This document shows, piece after piece, positions 35,444 to 47,783 of a DNA stretch of 64,000 bases. The stretch spans positions 36,453,473 to 36,517,472 of the forward strand of contig NC_063449.1 of NCBI RefSeq assembly GCF_020379485.1. Direction: 5' to 3'. Positions within the stretch are counted from its first letter, which is position 1. Every line of letters begins with the position of its first letter. Below the pieces are notes generated by a model. It was not told the DNA's origin. It saw only the letters and a list, made by a program, of their open reading frames with translations, and ran no database searches. Source of the stretch: Brassica napus. Its lineage: Eukaryota; Streptophyta; Magnoliopsida; Brassicales; Brassicaceae. The position numbers and the translations under genes were made by a program.

Positions 35444-36257
35444 GGATTTTTAACGTTAAAACCCCTCAACTATGTTTGTTTTGGGTAAAAACTCTCAAAC
35501 TAAGTATTTAATGTAAAAGCCCACAAACTAACTTTATTTAACGAAGTAAACCCTAACAGGTCATAATTACCAATACTACCGGTAAATCTTTAGTTTAGGG
35601 GTTTCTACATTAAGTAAACATAGCTGAGGAGTTTTACCATTAAAAGTAAAAAAAATCAATTTTATAATATTATCTAAAAATTAGTAACTTAAATTTTCAA
35701 AATTAGTGTTTTTAATTTTTTTTTGTAAATATATGAGTTTGATGTGTTTTAACATCAACATTATATATGTATAAATTAAAAATGTAAAAACCGAGAAAAT
35801 ATAACAAAAATATATAAAGAATTTAGACGCAGTAAGACTTTCTTCCCTAACTTCCGAATCAGACATATTCCAAGAGCACAAAATACTATGGCGGACAAGC
35901 TTGCAAGTGGTGCGAGGAGTTCTCCTTCAGCTATGTTATATGTCGATTCAATACTTTCGGTTTCGCTTTCTGAATCGCGTGGTCAAGTTACTTAGTTCTC
36001 GTTTATGTTATAAAAAAAAGTTACTAATTTTTAAATAATATTATAAAATTTTGATTTTTTTTTTAAAAAAAATTAATGGTAAAACCATTCAACTATGTTT
36101 ACTTAATGTAGAAACCCCTAAATTAAAGATTTACCGGTAGAAATGGTAATTATGACCTGGTAAATAACGTTAGTTTGAAGATTTTTTCTTAAATACTTAG
36201 TTTAAGGGTTTTTACTCCAAAACAAACTTAATTGAAGGGTTTTAAAGTTAAAAATCC
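35444..36257. mobile_element. Pack-MULE: Mutator-like element carrying an RNase H fragment
   Basis: The left arm (35444-35690) and right arm (36018-36257) are long inverted repeats of about 240 bp starting GGATTTTTAAC. A perfect 9-bp target duplication TATATTTAA flanks the element (35435-35443 and 36258-36266), diagnostic of Mutator-like elements. The 327-bp centre holds no transposase but contains the coding fragment at 35831-35995. Confidence 0.85.
35831..35995 (+). pseudogene. RNase H-like (RVT_3/LINE) C-terminal fragment inside the Pack-MULE
   Basis: An open frame reads FFPNFRIRHIPRAQNTMADK and then LASGARSSPSAMLYVDSI before a stop at 35993-35995. The HIPRxxNxxADxLA motif is the conserved end of the plant RNase H-like domain of LINEs. 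Only this end is present, so it is a captured fragment. Confidence 0.7.
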
Positions 36258-36266
36258 TATATTTAA

Positions 36267-38272
36267 CAATATAACGTCTGATTGTGTCCATCAAATATAA
36301 GTCGGGTCAATCATATTGGAAATTGTGAAAGCTAACTTTGATTTGAACCTGAGCATAATCTTATTCCGAAGATTTTTGTTGTTTTGCTTGACGTAATTTT
36401 ACAGAAGAAAAAAGTCGACCAAGGAAATCCCGAAAAGCATCCCTAGGTTACGGTCCAAACTCGAACTAAGACGTGGAACATTACAGATGTGTAGTGATTA
36501 TACCCTTGACTGCTAAGTGCTAATTCATATACACAGTGGAAAACATGAAGTTTCGACTTAATTTAACAATAAAGTTAAACTGGCATTTTCGTGCTTAAAA
36601 TAGTCAAATCAAGATATGCGTTTGAAAATATAAGAGAAGAAAACTCAGACATATCCATATGATAAATTTAATTTGGTAGTCAATATTTACCAATGAAAAG
36701 TAATACTGTAGTTTATGAGTTTAGGTATGTATCATTAATGCTGTCAAACGTTATACCAAGACGTGCAAATATGTCCTTCTGAGTTTTGACTTAGTCCAAA
36801 TGTAGCCTTTGTTTATCTTTGATTTTTTTTGTAAAGGTTCCCTTTGTGTTGGGCTTTGTTACCGGAAAAACTTAGTTTTTGCCTGATTTGTCTCCAGGGT
36901 TATGTTTCATACCACCGGCTTCGAGTATCAAAAACTTATCCCACCCTTGTATCTCTGAAGTTAATCTAATCTAATTAGTGTTAAAAAATAAGAGTTTTGA
37001 CTTAGTCGTGGTTACTACGAATACGAACCGGGCAAGTGAGTGTGTCTGTCCAAAATCACAACTACTAAGTACCATGTCAACTAAAATTTTAATAACCATC
37101 CGGTCGTACATAACTATTATCTAGACTTATGTAAAAAAAAAACTATTATCTAGAATTATTTAACAAAACAAAAACCATATCTAGACTTCGCATCACATCA
37201 GCTGGAGTTTGTTTCCACGGAATCTAATAAAACTGGAAAAAAAGTGTAAAATGGCTTCAAAGTATGTGAAAAAAAAATACCAATCATACACTTCATCATA
37301 CATTCTTTTTTTTTTCCTTTTGTAAAAGTTGATTCGTCAAATAGTATTCTAGATCTCTGGAAAACATTTGACATTAGTGTGTTCACACTATATTTGCAAT
37401 GCGACAGTCTTACAACGATTCGAGAAAGAGTACGCTGACGTGTCATATGTAGAGATTTTCTCAGACTAACTTTACAAATTTATTGTAATATTTTTTCCTA
37501 AATAAACCTCTACAAAATCGCTTTCCTAATATAATATATTTATGTTTTTTACATGGTTCCACGGTTTATACAAAGGTTTCATATAGCAATACAAATTGCA
37601 ACAAACTATTTGACATTTCTTCTCTTTCGTAAAACTCTCAAACTCGATTACACAATATGCTCTAGTGTTCTTTATCAATTCTAAACTCACATACAATTTC
37701 GAGTTGCTAATATATTACATGATACATTTTATAAAAAATGAACTCAAATAATCTCAAACTTTAAAGATGATTAGTTTAGAGTGTTCCATATCAAAATAAC
37801 ATAATTCATAAACAACTTTGAATCAATCAGTAACAGACCATTGCATACCTCTTTTTACTCAATAATAGTTGAAATGATAATATATTGATTTTAATGATTC
37901 ATTTCACCATCGATCAAATTGTAGTGAAATGATTTGTCTTAATTATTATTTTTCTTTTTTTTCAACTAGATATTTGATTTGATTTTGCATGTTTTTAGAA
38001 ATGAAAATTTGAAATCATTAGTTGGACATCATGACTGTCTAAAACTCATATAATATGAAACCAAACAAATAATAATAGTTTTTGGTTTATCACTGAAAAA
38101 AACAAAAAACTCAAGCATTTTAACCGAACAAATCAAAATAAATATAAATTTAGAATGGTAGTTATACTTTAGGAGATTAAAAACCAAAAAATAACATAAA
38201 ACCAAACTGATATCTAGATTAAACATATTTTATGTTTTTTTGTCTTAAAATAACACAACTAATAATCTCATT
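36267..38272. other. AT-rich intergenic DNA, no gene recognised
   Basis: No domain-bearing frame. Part of this stretch could be the body of the Helitron whose 3' end is suggested next. Confidence 0.35.
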
Positions 38273-38299
38273 CTGTGTAATGCGCGGATTATTACCTGG
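38273..38299 (+). mobile_element. Possible Helitron 3' terminus
   Basis: A short hairpin (TCTGTG / CGCGGA with G:U pairing, loop TAATG; 38272-38288) is followed seven bases later by CTGG (38296-38299, fitting CTRR) and then T, the host base expected after a Helitron. The 5' end was not located. Confidence 0.35.
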
Positions 38300-38882
38300 T
38301 AAATAAATAAAATTGAAACATATATTTATTTTGTGTTAACTATGAAGAGTTTGAGCCGGTTTAATTTCCCAGATTTGGAACTTGCATACGTTAATACTAT
38401 AGACATGGTATATTCATTTTTTCATTAAATTTCAAATTAGGAATATCAACACATACGTTAAACTACTAGCATAGTACGTCTGATGGTAAACATAATTTTC
38501 ATGTGTTCATTTTTTAAACTTATTCTCAACACTTTTTAAAATGAAACTCGTTGGAATAAAAGTACAAAGAGGTAAAAAGATAAAAATACATTGTCCAAAC
38601 TATTATTACTATTTTTCTCTCAGCGGATCACATTCTTGCAACTATTCAAATGAGACAAAAACACATAGTTCTCCAACTTTTCTTTGGACACACATAAATT
38701 TCCAACAAAATAGCAAGTAGAAAAAATTGAAATGCAATTGCAACTAGTGTAGGTACTACTGTTAAGCAATGGTACATATTAGGCAACTAAACTGGACTCA
38801 CCACACTTTCCTGACTCTCTTTGTATTTCCTACCGACCCAATAATAACATTTTAAATTATTTCCCTTAAAATCTCTATTATT

Positions 38883-38978
38883 GTCAGTGTTTTTATTTTT
38901 ATTTTATTTTTTGTCAACTTGTCAGTGTTTTTATTTTTATTTTTTATTTTTCTTTTGTCAACTTGTCAGTGTTTTTAT
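38883..38978 (+). repeat. TTGTCAGTGTTTTTATTTTTATT repeats upstream of the GSTU11-like gene
   Basis: Two full copies and one partial copy of a roughly 41-50 bp unit (TTGTCAGTGTTTTTATTTTT...TTTTGTCAAC), ending about 230 bp before the start codon. Confidence 0.8.
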
Positions 38979-39066
38979 TATTATGATCCACAGATACAAA
39001 CCGAAGCTTTATTTGACCAACATGCTACCGAAATCTAAGAAAAGAAAATTCAAATAATCTCGGCCC

Positions 39067-39075
39067 TATATATAG
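39067..39075 (+). promoter_or_regulatory. TATA box of the GSTU11-like gene
   Basis: TATATATAG about 135 bp upstream of the ATG at 39206. Confidence 0.6.
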
Positions 39076-39205
39076 ACGCTAACGCAAAGTAGAAATCTCA
39101 TCAAACAACAGCTGTTCAATTCATATCCCACAAAAACACAAAAAAGCAGCTACGAATTTGATATATATAATCTCTCGTACTTCCAGAAACCAAAAGCTAA
39201 GCGTT

Positions 39206-40027
39206 ATGGGATCCATAAATGGTTCAAAAAATGATGAGTGCGTAAGGCTGTTAGGAGCATGGCCTAGCCCTTTCGTGCTGAGGACTCGGATCGCACTTAA
39301 CCTAAAGCGTGTAGCGTACGAGTATCTCGAAGAAGAAGATACTTTGAATTCGGAGAGCGTGTTAAACTATAACCCCGTCCATAAACAGATCCCTATCCTC
39401 ATCCATGGCAATAAGCCAATCCGTGAATCTCTCAACATCGTCATGTACGTTGATGAAACTTGGCTCTCAGGTCCTCCCATACTTCCCTCTGATCCCTTTG
39501 ATCGTGCCGTAGCTCGCTTTTGGGACGTCTACATCGATGAACACGTAAGTCATGTTTAATTGTTTGTCTTTGCCCCCAGCTCTAGAAAAAAAATAAAACC
39601 ACATACACACACTTTGATTGTATGTTTGTATAATCATTCTATTTTTCTTGAACTTTTATAGTGTTTTACATCAATCAATGGAGTGGCAGTAGCAAAAGAC
39701 GAGGATGAAAGAAAGGCGGCGATAGCAAAGCTAGGGCAATGTATGGCTCTATTAGAAGAAACGTTTCAAGAATGCAGCAAAGGGAGAGGCTTCTTTGGAG
39801 GAGAAAACATTGGATTCATCGATATCGGTTTCGGATCAATGTTAGGTCCTCTCAAAGTTCTAGAGAAATTTACCGGGTTCAAGTTCATACATCCAAAGAA
39901 CACACCAGGTCTTTTCCACTGGGCAGACAGATTCTACGCCCATGAAGCAGTCAAGCCTGTCATGCCCGATATTGAAAAGCTGGTCGAGTTTGCTAGGCTT
40001 AAGTTCAATACTTCAATCTTTAAATGA
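39206..40027 (+). CDS. GSTU11: Tau-class glutathione S-transferase, GSTU11-like
   Basis: Two exons (39206-39544 and 39662-40027; GT-AG intron) encode 234 aa, the normal length. The N-terminal thioredoxin-fold domain has AWPSPFVLRTRIAL with the catalytic Ser21, and the glutathione-binding segments KQIPILIHG (60-68) and ES (74-75). The all-helical C-terminal domain contains GRGFFGGENIGFIDI. The intron position is typical for tau GSTs. The enzyme conjugates glutathione to electrophiles or carries small ligands in the cytosol. The start was chosen at MGSINGS, just ahead of the conserved region, because the upstream frame lacks an ATG. No lesions are seen. The GSTU11 name is from memory of the Arabidopsis sequence and from its GSTU12-like neighbour. 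Confidence 0.92.
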
Positions 40028-40412
40028 GGACCAAAAGAAGAAGACCAAAGGTTATAATTTATTTTTTAAATAAATAGACGACTTAAAAATTACCATATGT
40101 ATCCGAAAAATCGAGATCGAGGAATAAGATGTTAGACTCGATTCATTGAAAGACACAGTCAAAAAGTTCTTTTGTTGATTTTTTTGTTTTGGGTTGAACT
40201 TTTGTATGATTTATTATGTATAATATGAGCGAACGTAATATTTTATATCTGAAGCTAAATATCACGTGATATCCATTGAACAAGGAAACTTCGCCACATT
40301 TCATCAATTGGAAAAACCTCATAAATACACATAGCAAGTGGGAACTGATGAAGACACTAGTAGAACACCACATTGACGCTATTGGTATTATGGGCCAATT
40401 AGTCAACGTACT
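40028..40412. other. 3' flank of the GSTU11-like gene
   Basis: Probable 3' UTR and spacer; no gene. Confidence 0.4.
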
Positions 40413-40420
40413 GATGTACC

Positions 40421-40851
40421 CAACGTTCTAAAAATCGGTCTAGGCGGCGCCTCCGCCTAGGCGGCAACTCGGTCTTATCCGAAACGATTTTTTTAAAATC
40501 CGATTTATACCAATTTATATGATTCAAATTGGTTTAAACTGTTCTAAATCGGTTAAAATTAGTTAAAATCGATCTAAAATTGTCTATATATGTTAAATTA
40601 AGCAATAATATTATTACAGATCAACAAATTTGTCTACTTTCTTTTGTTTTGTATATCTAATTTTGATTATTCATCACAATAATTTTATAATTAAACCTAA
40701 AAATTAAAATATATCATATAAATATATAAAATATATAAAATAAATCAATAATTTGCTAACGCCTAGGCCTCGTCTAGGCTCCGAATAATCCGCCTAGTCG
40801 CTAGTCTTCCATAAAGCGCCTAGTTACCGCCTAGCGATTTTTAGAACATTG
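40421..40851. mobile_element. Non-autonomous hAT-like TIR element, 431 bp
   Basis: The ends are CAACGTTCTAAAAATCG and, reverse-complemented, CAATGTTCTAAAAATCG (16 of 17 identical). An 8-bp duplication GATGTACC flanks it (40413-40420 and 40852-40859). Next to each end are GC-rich CTAGGCG-type words. No coding capacity. Related to 16433-16694. Confidence 0.8.
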
Positions 40852-41079
40852 GATGTACCTGAATTTCTTTCTGAATTTACTAGTTCACCATACTGATACT
40901 CCGATCGAATACATGCTGGTTCTATCAATTTTCTCTCAGTATATATAACTAAGTAATGAAGATCAACAAAACAGTTCTTTAGAATAGACCGACACAGTAT
41001 TGTAGAAAATTATAAATGATTATCTCTTCTCTTACAACTACGCTATCTGTAAATCTGTAATAATTTTAATTGACACTTC

Positions 41080-41430
41080 AAAAACTGTTCATAATTAGAG
41101 TTCTGAGAAACATGAAGATAACTTTGACACGTGCTGAGATGGAAATCTTATTTTGGACAACTTCATGTATGAAAGACATGAGAATAACTTCGATACTACT
41201 CGGACCTAGTGGACATGACTACAAATCTGATGGACTGGCCAACAGTGGCGATGGAGATTGTGACCTTTTAAAGACTATATGAGGACTTCGAAGATGTGAG
41301 CCTTATTCATATTCCTCGGAGTACAAATGGTCTGACGGATGCGTTAGTAAGAGAAGCAAGAACTATATACTATATTTTCTCTCATATATATCAGACACGA
41401 ACAGACAAATGTACTCTTCAAGGAATTGAC
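41080..41430 (+). pseudogene. RNase H-like (LINE/RVT_3) fragment, frameshifted
   Basis: The first frame gives RAEMEILFWTTSCMKDMRIT. After a frameshift the reading becomes SDLVDMTTNLMDWPTVAMEI and then, past an in-frame stop, DFEDVSLIHIPRSTNGLTDA plus IFSHIYQTRTD. This is the order of the plant LINE RNase H domain (AEME, DLVDM, HIPRS.N..DALA, FSHxDQTRTD). One frameshift and one stop show it is dead. Confidence 0.75.
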
Positions 41431-41794
41431 TCTTCTGACCAACACCTGATCTAATTTAAATAGACAGTTGACAAAAAACATTGGAGTTCTTAAATTTGGA
41501 GCATATGCAAATGTTTCTTATGCATGTGATCAAGACCGGTCCATTGAATTACTTACGCTAATATAGTCGCGGTTTTTAAATAGTAGAAAAAGGGAAGGCG
41601 CTGGCAATTAGATATTCTCTCTGTTTCATAATAAATGTCATTTGAATCTTTTTTTTTGTTACAAAAAAATGTCACTTTACAATTCTAATGCAAAATATAT
41701 TTACTTTCAGCTGAAAATTAATTGTAAACTGCATTGATTTTATAAATAATTTTATTTATCTCAAATACTATTGGTCAGAAAGATATAATTAATA

Positions 41795-42010
41795 CTCCAT
41801 CCGTTTCAATATACTTGATGTTTTAGAGAAATTTTGTTGTTTCATAAAAGATGAAGTTTGCACAAATCTATGTAACTTTAACTTTATCAAAACTGTATAA
41901 CCAATTAGATTTTTTAATTTTTAATTTATAATTAAATAAACTAATTTTATATTGTAATTTAGCAATACTTTTGATATAAAATAGTTTTTCTTAATATTTG
42001 TGCATTGGAG
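41795..42010. mobile_element. Stowaway-like MITE, degenerate
   Basis: CTCCATCCGTTTC left end, TTGGAG right end, TA duplications on both sides (41793-41794 and 42011-42012). Confidence 0.5.
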
Positions 42011-42055
42011 TAATACATCAAGTAATAAGAAACATAGGGTGTAACAATTTACATA

Positions 42056-42315
42056 CTCTCTCCGTTTTTAATATAAGTCATTTTAGAGAAATTTTTATGT
42101 TCCAAATTATATGACGTTTTCGTTTTTCTATGTAAAATTTATTAACACTTAATGTTATATGACCAACGATAATATACCTTCTATTTTATTATTGGTTGAT
42201 TTGTGGTTAGGTAAATAATTAATGATGTTTTTGTTTAGAAAATATAAAAAATTAATGATTTCTTAATGTATGTGCATAATTCTAAAATGACTTATATTAA
42301 AAAAAACGGAGGGAG
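42056..42315. mobile_element. Stowaway MITE (Tc1/mariner), 260 bp
   Basis: Long near-perfect inverted ends (CTCTCTCCGTTTTTAATATA; right end reverse-complemented CTCCCTCCGTTTTTTTTAAT), extending through AAGTCATTTTAGA. TA target duplications at 42054-42055 and 42316-42317. Confidence 0.85.
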
Positions 42316-42472
42316 TATATTTTTGTCACTTTCTTAATCTGTGTGAAAAATGTCAAAATGACACTACTTATTTAAAAACGGAAGAGTATTAAGAGTTCCC
42401 TCAAAGGCTGAAAGCCATACCACATAAATGAAACATGGATCTAGAAGTTCCAAATATGCCATCATTAATTAA

Positions 42473-44388
42473 TTAATGTTCCAGAAAAATGCCATTAACT
42501 AACCATATACAATTAATTTATCAAGTCGAAGACTAAGATAAACCGAAACATATATGGATTTTCTTTGAAAACTGGCGACTCCATACCTTACTAATTAGTA
42601 AGAATATATACCTAAAAAAGGTAGCAATTAGAGGGCCATGTTATTGATGTGTATTCTCATTCAGCGGTGGGTGGCGAATTAATTTTATGTCTTTTTTTCA
42701 CTATCCAATACTGGCATCTTTTATAGTTTTATTACAACTTCTCCATAATTAATTATGTGATTTAAAAAATGATACAACAATAATATTATTTGATATTTGA
42801 CCGTGACTTGTAGCATAAACTTTGCATCAGAACTGCTTTTGTAACTTAATTAGGCGTTAAGTTTAGTAGCGTCTCGGGCGCGTGTGACATAAAAATGCAG
42901 AAACAATAGTCTTTAACAGTGTAAAAACAAGAATAAAGACATGGATGTAGATTAATGTTCCAGAAAAATGCCATTAACTAACCATATACAATTAATTTAT
43001 CAAGTCGAAGACTAAGATAAACCGAAACATATATGGATTTTCTTTGAAAACTGGCGACTCCATACCTTACTAATTAGTAAGAATATATACCTAAAAAAGG
43101 TAGCAATTAGAGGGCCATGTTATTGATGTGTATTCTCATTCAGCGGTGGGTGGCGAATTAATTTTATGTCCTTTTTTCACTATCCAATACTGGTATCTTT
43201 TATAGTTTTATTACAACTTCTCCATAATTAATTATGTGATTTAAAAAATGATACAACAATAATATTATTTGATATTTGACCGTGACTTGTAGCATAAACT
43301 TTGCATCAGAACTGCTTTTGTAACTTAATTAGGTGTTAAGTTTAGTAGCGTCTCGGGCGCGTGTGACATAAAAATGCAGAAACAATAGTCTTTAACAGTG
43401 TAAAAACAAGAATAAAGACATGGATGTAGATTAATGTTCCAGAAAAATGCCATTAACTAACCATATACAATTAATTTATCAAGTCGAAGACTAAGATAAA
43501 CCGAAACATATATGGATTTTCTTTGAAAACTGGCGACTCCATACCTTACTAATTAGTAAGAATATATACCTAAAAAAGGTAGCAATTAGAGGGCCATGTT
43601 ATTGATGTGTATTCTTATTCAGCGGTGGGTGGCGAATTAATTTTATGTCCTTTTTTCACTATCCAATACTGGTATCTTTTATAGTTTTATTACAACTTCT
43701 CCATAATTAATTATGTGATTTAAAAAATGATACAACAATAATATTATTTGATATTTGACCGTGACTTGTAGCATAAACTTTGCATCAGAACTGCTTTTGT
43801 AACTTAATTAGGTGTTAAGTTTAGTAGCGTCTCGGGCGCGTGTGACATAAAAATGCAGAAATAATAGTCTTTAACAGTGTAAAAACAAGAATAAAGACAT
43901 GGATGTAGATTAATGTTCCAGAAAAATGCCATTAACTAACCATATACAATTAATTTATCAAGTCGAAGACTAAGATAAACCGAAACATATATGGATTTTC
44001 TTTGAAAACTGGCGACTCCATACCTTACTAATTAGTAAGAATATATACCTAAAAAAGGTAGCAATTAGAGGGCCATGTTATTGATGTGTATTCTCATTCA
44101 GCGGTGGGTGGCGAATTAATTTTATGTCCTTTTTTCACTATCCAATACTGGTATCTTTTATAGTTTTATTACAACTTCTCCATAATTAATTATGTGATTT
44201 AAAAAATGATACAACAATAATATTATTTGATATTTGACCGTGACTTGTAGCATAAACTTTGCATCAGAACTGCTTTTGTAACTTAATTAGGTGTTAAGTT
44301 TAGTAGCGTCTCGGGCGCGTGTGACATAAAAATGCAGAAACAATAGTCTTTAACAGTGTAAAAACAAGAATAAAGACATGGATGTAGA
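42473..44388 (+). repeat. Four tandem copies of a 479-bp repeat
   Basis: The word TGTTCCAGAAAAATGCC recurs at about 42476, 42955, 43434 and 43913, exactly 479 bp apart, and the whole unit is repeated four times with only a few substitutions per copy (for example C/T differences in AGGCGTTAAG versus AGGTGTTAAG). No frame of note and no transposon ends within the unit. It lies between the GSTU11-like gene and the GSTU12-like pseudogene. Confidence 0.95.
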
Positions 44389-44621
44389 ACAAAGAGAACA
44401 AGCACTAAAACTGGCCAAAATGTAAAGTATATAAGTATTTTTTTTTCTGACAGCGAAAAGTGTATATATAAACATAGTTAATTTGAAAATTTTAAAGTTT
44501 ATTTCAACATTTTTAACAAAATAATTTTATTTTGACTATAAAATAAATTAAAAACACCGTTTTAGTCAATTATAATTCGATCATATATAGTTCGATACTT
44601 CTTATATTTAGTTGTTGTAGT

Positions 44622-45037
44622 TGTTGGAGAGAAGATCCCACGTTGGAAACATGAATGAGACATGAATAATATATAAGAGACTTGAACCAATCTATTTACT
44701 GTCAATTGGTTTTGAGTTGGAAGCCCATGAAACTTGTCATGGTATCATAGCGGGCCAACACCTTAACCCATTAATCCGGCCCGGACAGTGGCCCGATCAT
44801 CCCATTAGCTGATGACCCATAGAAAGCTCAGTTCCACCGAAATTGCAAAAAAATAAAACATTGTCTTGAAATGGTACGATGAATTCTGCGAGATTAATGG
44901 TTATACGCACGAGGAAGAATGTTGGAGAGAATATCCCACATTAAAAATATGAATGGGACATGAATAATATATAAGGGACTTAGGTCAATCCAATTATTGT
45001 CAATTGATTTTAAGTTGTAAGCCCAGAAAATTTGTCA
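44622..45037 (+). mobile_element. TRIM (terminal-repeat retrotransposon in miniature), 416 bp
   Basis: Two 118-bp LTRs (44622-44739 and 44920-45037) run from TGTTGGAGAG to TTGTCA. Directly after the first is TGGTATCATAGC (44740-44751), one base off the tRNA-iMet primer site; before the second is a purine run GAGGAAGAA. The 180-bp interior is non-coding. LTRs are clearly diverged and no target duplication is left, so the insertion is old. Confidence 0.85.
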
Positions 45038-45554
45038 TTAATTGAATAAATTAAGATATTATATGTATACAAGTGTGTAATCATCATGGTTGCAAAAATA
45101 AAGTTAAAGAACAAAAGGTTGTTTATAAATAGAGAATACAAAATTGTTTTGTTATGGATTTTTATTATACTTGGAAACAGATCTTATTCTCTCAGAACTG
45201 GAAACAAATAATTATTTGAAAATAATTCGATAACATAAATAATTGAATTAAGGTGGAGACTTTGCTAAGTGATAATCTAGGAGGAGGATGCTATTGCATT
45301 TAAAAAATAACTAGTCAACAGTCAATCGTGACACTTTCGTAGTTCAGTGCCGGTCAAACTGAAACACCTTAAATTCTAACGAAAAAATCTTTAATTATAG
45401 TATTTTAAAAGTCAAAAACATAAATAAAATAAGAAAATAAATATATACACAGCCGCCAAAATGCCAGCTAAAGCAGAAGCTCAAGAAATAGAAAGCATAA
45501 TAATCGAATTCTTTTTTTTTTTGTAACATGGCCTTTAATAATCGAATTGTTCCT
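45038..45554. other. AT-rich spacer upstream of the GSTU12-like pseudogene
   Basis: No gene seen. Confidence 0.4.
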
Positions 45555-45562
45555 TATAAATA
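45555..45562 (+). promoter_or_regulatory. TATA box of the GSTU12-like pseudogene
   Basis: TATAAATA about 120 bp before the ATG at 45684. Confidence 0.55.
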
Positions 45563-45683
45563 CAAATACAATCAAATGTTAAAACAGACAAAACGATCTT
45601 TCGTCAAATGTTAAAGAACAAGAAAACAAACAACTCCATCTCTAGAGACACAACTCAAATCAATAAGAAACAAAAAAACTGAG

Positions 45684-46458
<775 letters not shown>

Positions 46459-47002
46459 GATAACTTTTTTTAAAGAAGAAAAATGTTTGATGTTTATGCT
46501 ATTAGCGAGAATGCAATAATAATTCGTTATGCCGAATATGATAAACAATATGTTTTGTGTTGATTACAATCCTTTGTTTTATTTGAGCGGTTAATGAATT
46601 TTATTATGTTTGTTATGGTGATTTTTATCAATAGATTGATGATATTATGAAAGAAAATAACAATTTAATTCATATATAATAAAATAGAGAGAATTGTCAA
46701 CATTCATATCAAATGATAGTCGAGTTTGAGTCATTTTGAAAAAAAACATTCGGTTCGGCTAGTTCTAATTTACATGAAAAACACCATTACTTCCCGTATT
46801 TTTGATAAGAGAATATGTCTGCATGTTCCTAACTCTGGAGATATGAAAGACGTGGAAGCTCGAAACTATATCTTGTAGAAGAGACATAATGAAATTAGCT
46901 CAGAAGCAAATGCCGAAGAGAAATTTGATTAATATAATTTTTACTATAATAAAATATAAATCTTTAAGAAGAGGATAAAAATCAAGAGATGGCAATTGTA
47001 AA
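46459..47002. other. 3' flank, no gene recognised
   Basis: AT-rich; probable 3' UTR of the pseudogene then spacer. Confidence 0.4.
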
Positions 47003-47225
47003 GAGCATGTTTATTGGTAGGTTCTTAGGTTGAAGTTCTTAGTGGAATATAAGAAACCGTTTCTTAATTTTTAACTAAAAAAGTTAAGAACCGACTCTTA
47101 AATAAGAACCAAAAAGATATGTTTATTTAAGAGTCGGTTCTTAACTTTTTTAGTTAAAAGTTAAGAGATGGTTTCTTATATTCCGATAAGAACCCCAACC
47201 TAAAAACCCCCAATAAACATGCTTC
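47003..47225. mobile_element. Foldback MITE (about 100-bp arms)
   Basis: The two halves are inverted copies: the left starts GAGCATGTTTATTGG and the right ends CCAATAAACATGCTTC. Each contains AAGAACCGACTCTTAAATAA or its complement, with about 12 bp of loop near 47115. A transcript would form a long hairpin. Confidence 0.8.
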
Positions 47226-47772
47226 TAAAATGGTGGTTTATGAGAGTCATCTCAACACAAAATAGTTCCACGCTCCCATGTTTAAAACTGATATAAGTAC
47301 CAATAAAAAGGTCTGCTTCATTGTTTTACAAGAAATTTTAATTTTATCATAAATTTAATATCATTTTTTAATTTATTTTTAAATAATGACAATTTTCATA
47401 AATATTCTAAAATTGTGTTAAAAATAAATAAATGTATAATTGTTTATAAATTTATAGAATTTTATAAATTATATCCCATCTTCTACATACTAAACTGAGT
47501 TTAGTAAACTCTGAACCAAAATGTTAATTATTATTGATTACATGTATTTTGAATAATGGTATCATATATATTATATCTCAAACAATTTCTCTTGTTTTAG
47601 GAAACGTAAATTTTTATTTTATAAGAATAATTAAGAAAATTCTGCAGAAAACTATGAATTTCTAAAATCTATTGCTTTTTTACTAAAAAATTCTAAACAT
47701 TTTTTGAATCCTGTTCAAATGCACTTTTCCCACATGGCAAGAGAGGATATACGAGAATTGTAGATGTGGTTC
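47226..47772. other. AT-rich spacer
   Basis: No supported feature. Confidence 0.4.
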
Positions 47773-47783
47773 GACAGACTATC

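Larger units (their letters stand above)
41617..42387. mobile_element. Nested Stowaway-type MITE cluster (outer element)
   Basis: A left end (TATTCTCTCTGTTTCATAA) near 41615 and a right end (reverse complement AATACTCTTCCGTTTTTAAA) near 42387 look like the two halves of one Stowaway element. Two further Stowaway-like elements lie between them. The nesting is inferred from the order of the ends. Confidence 0.4.
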
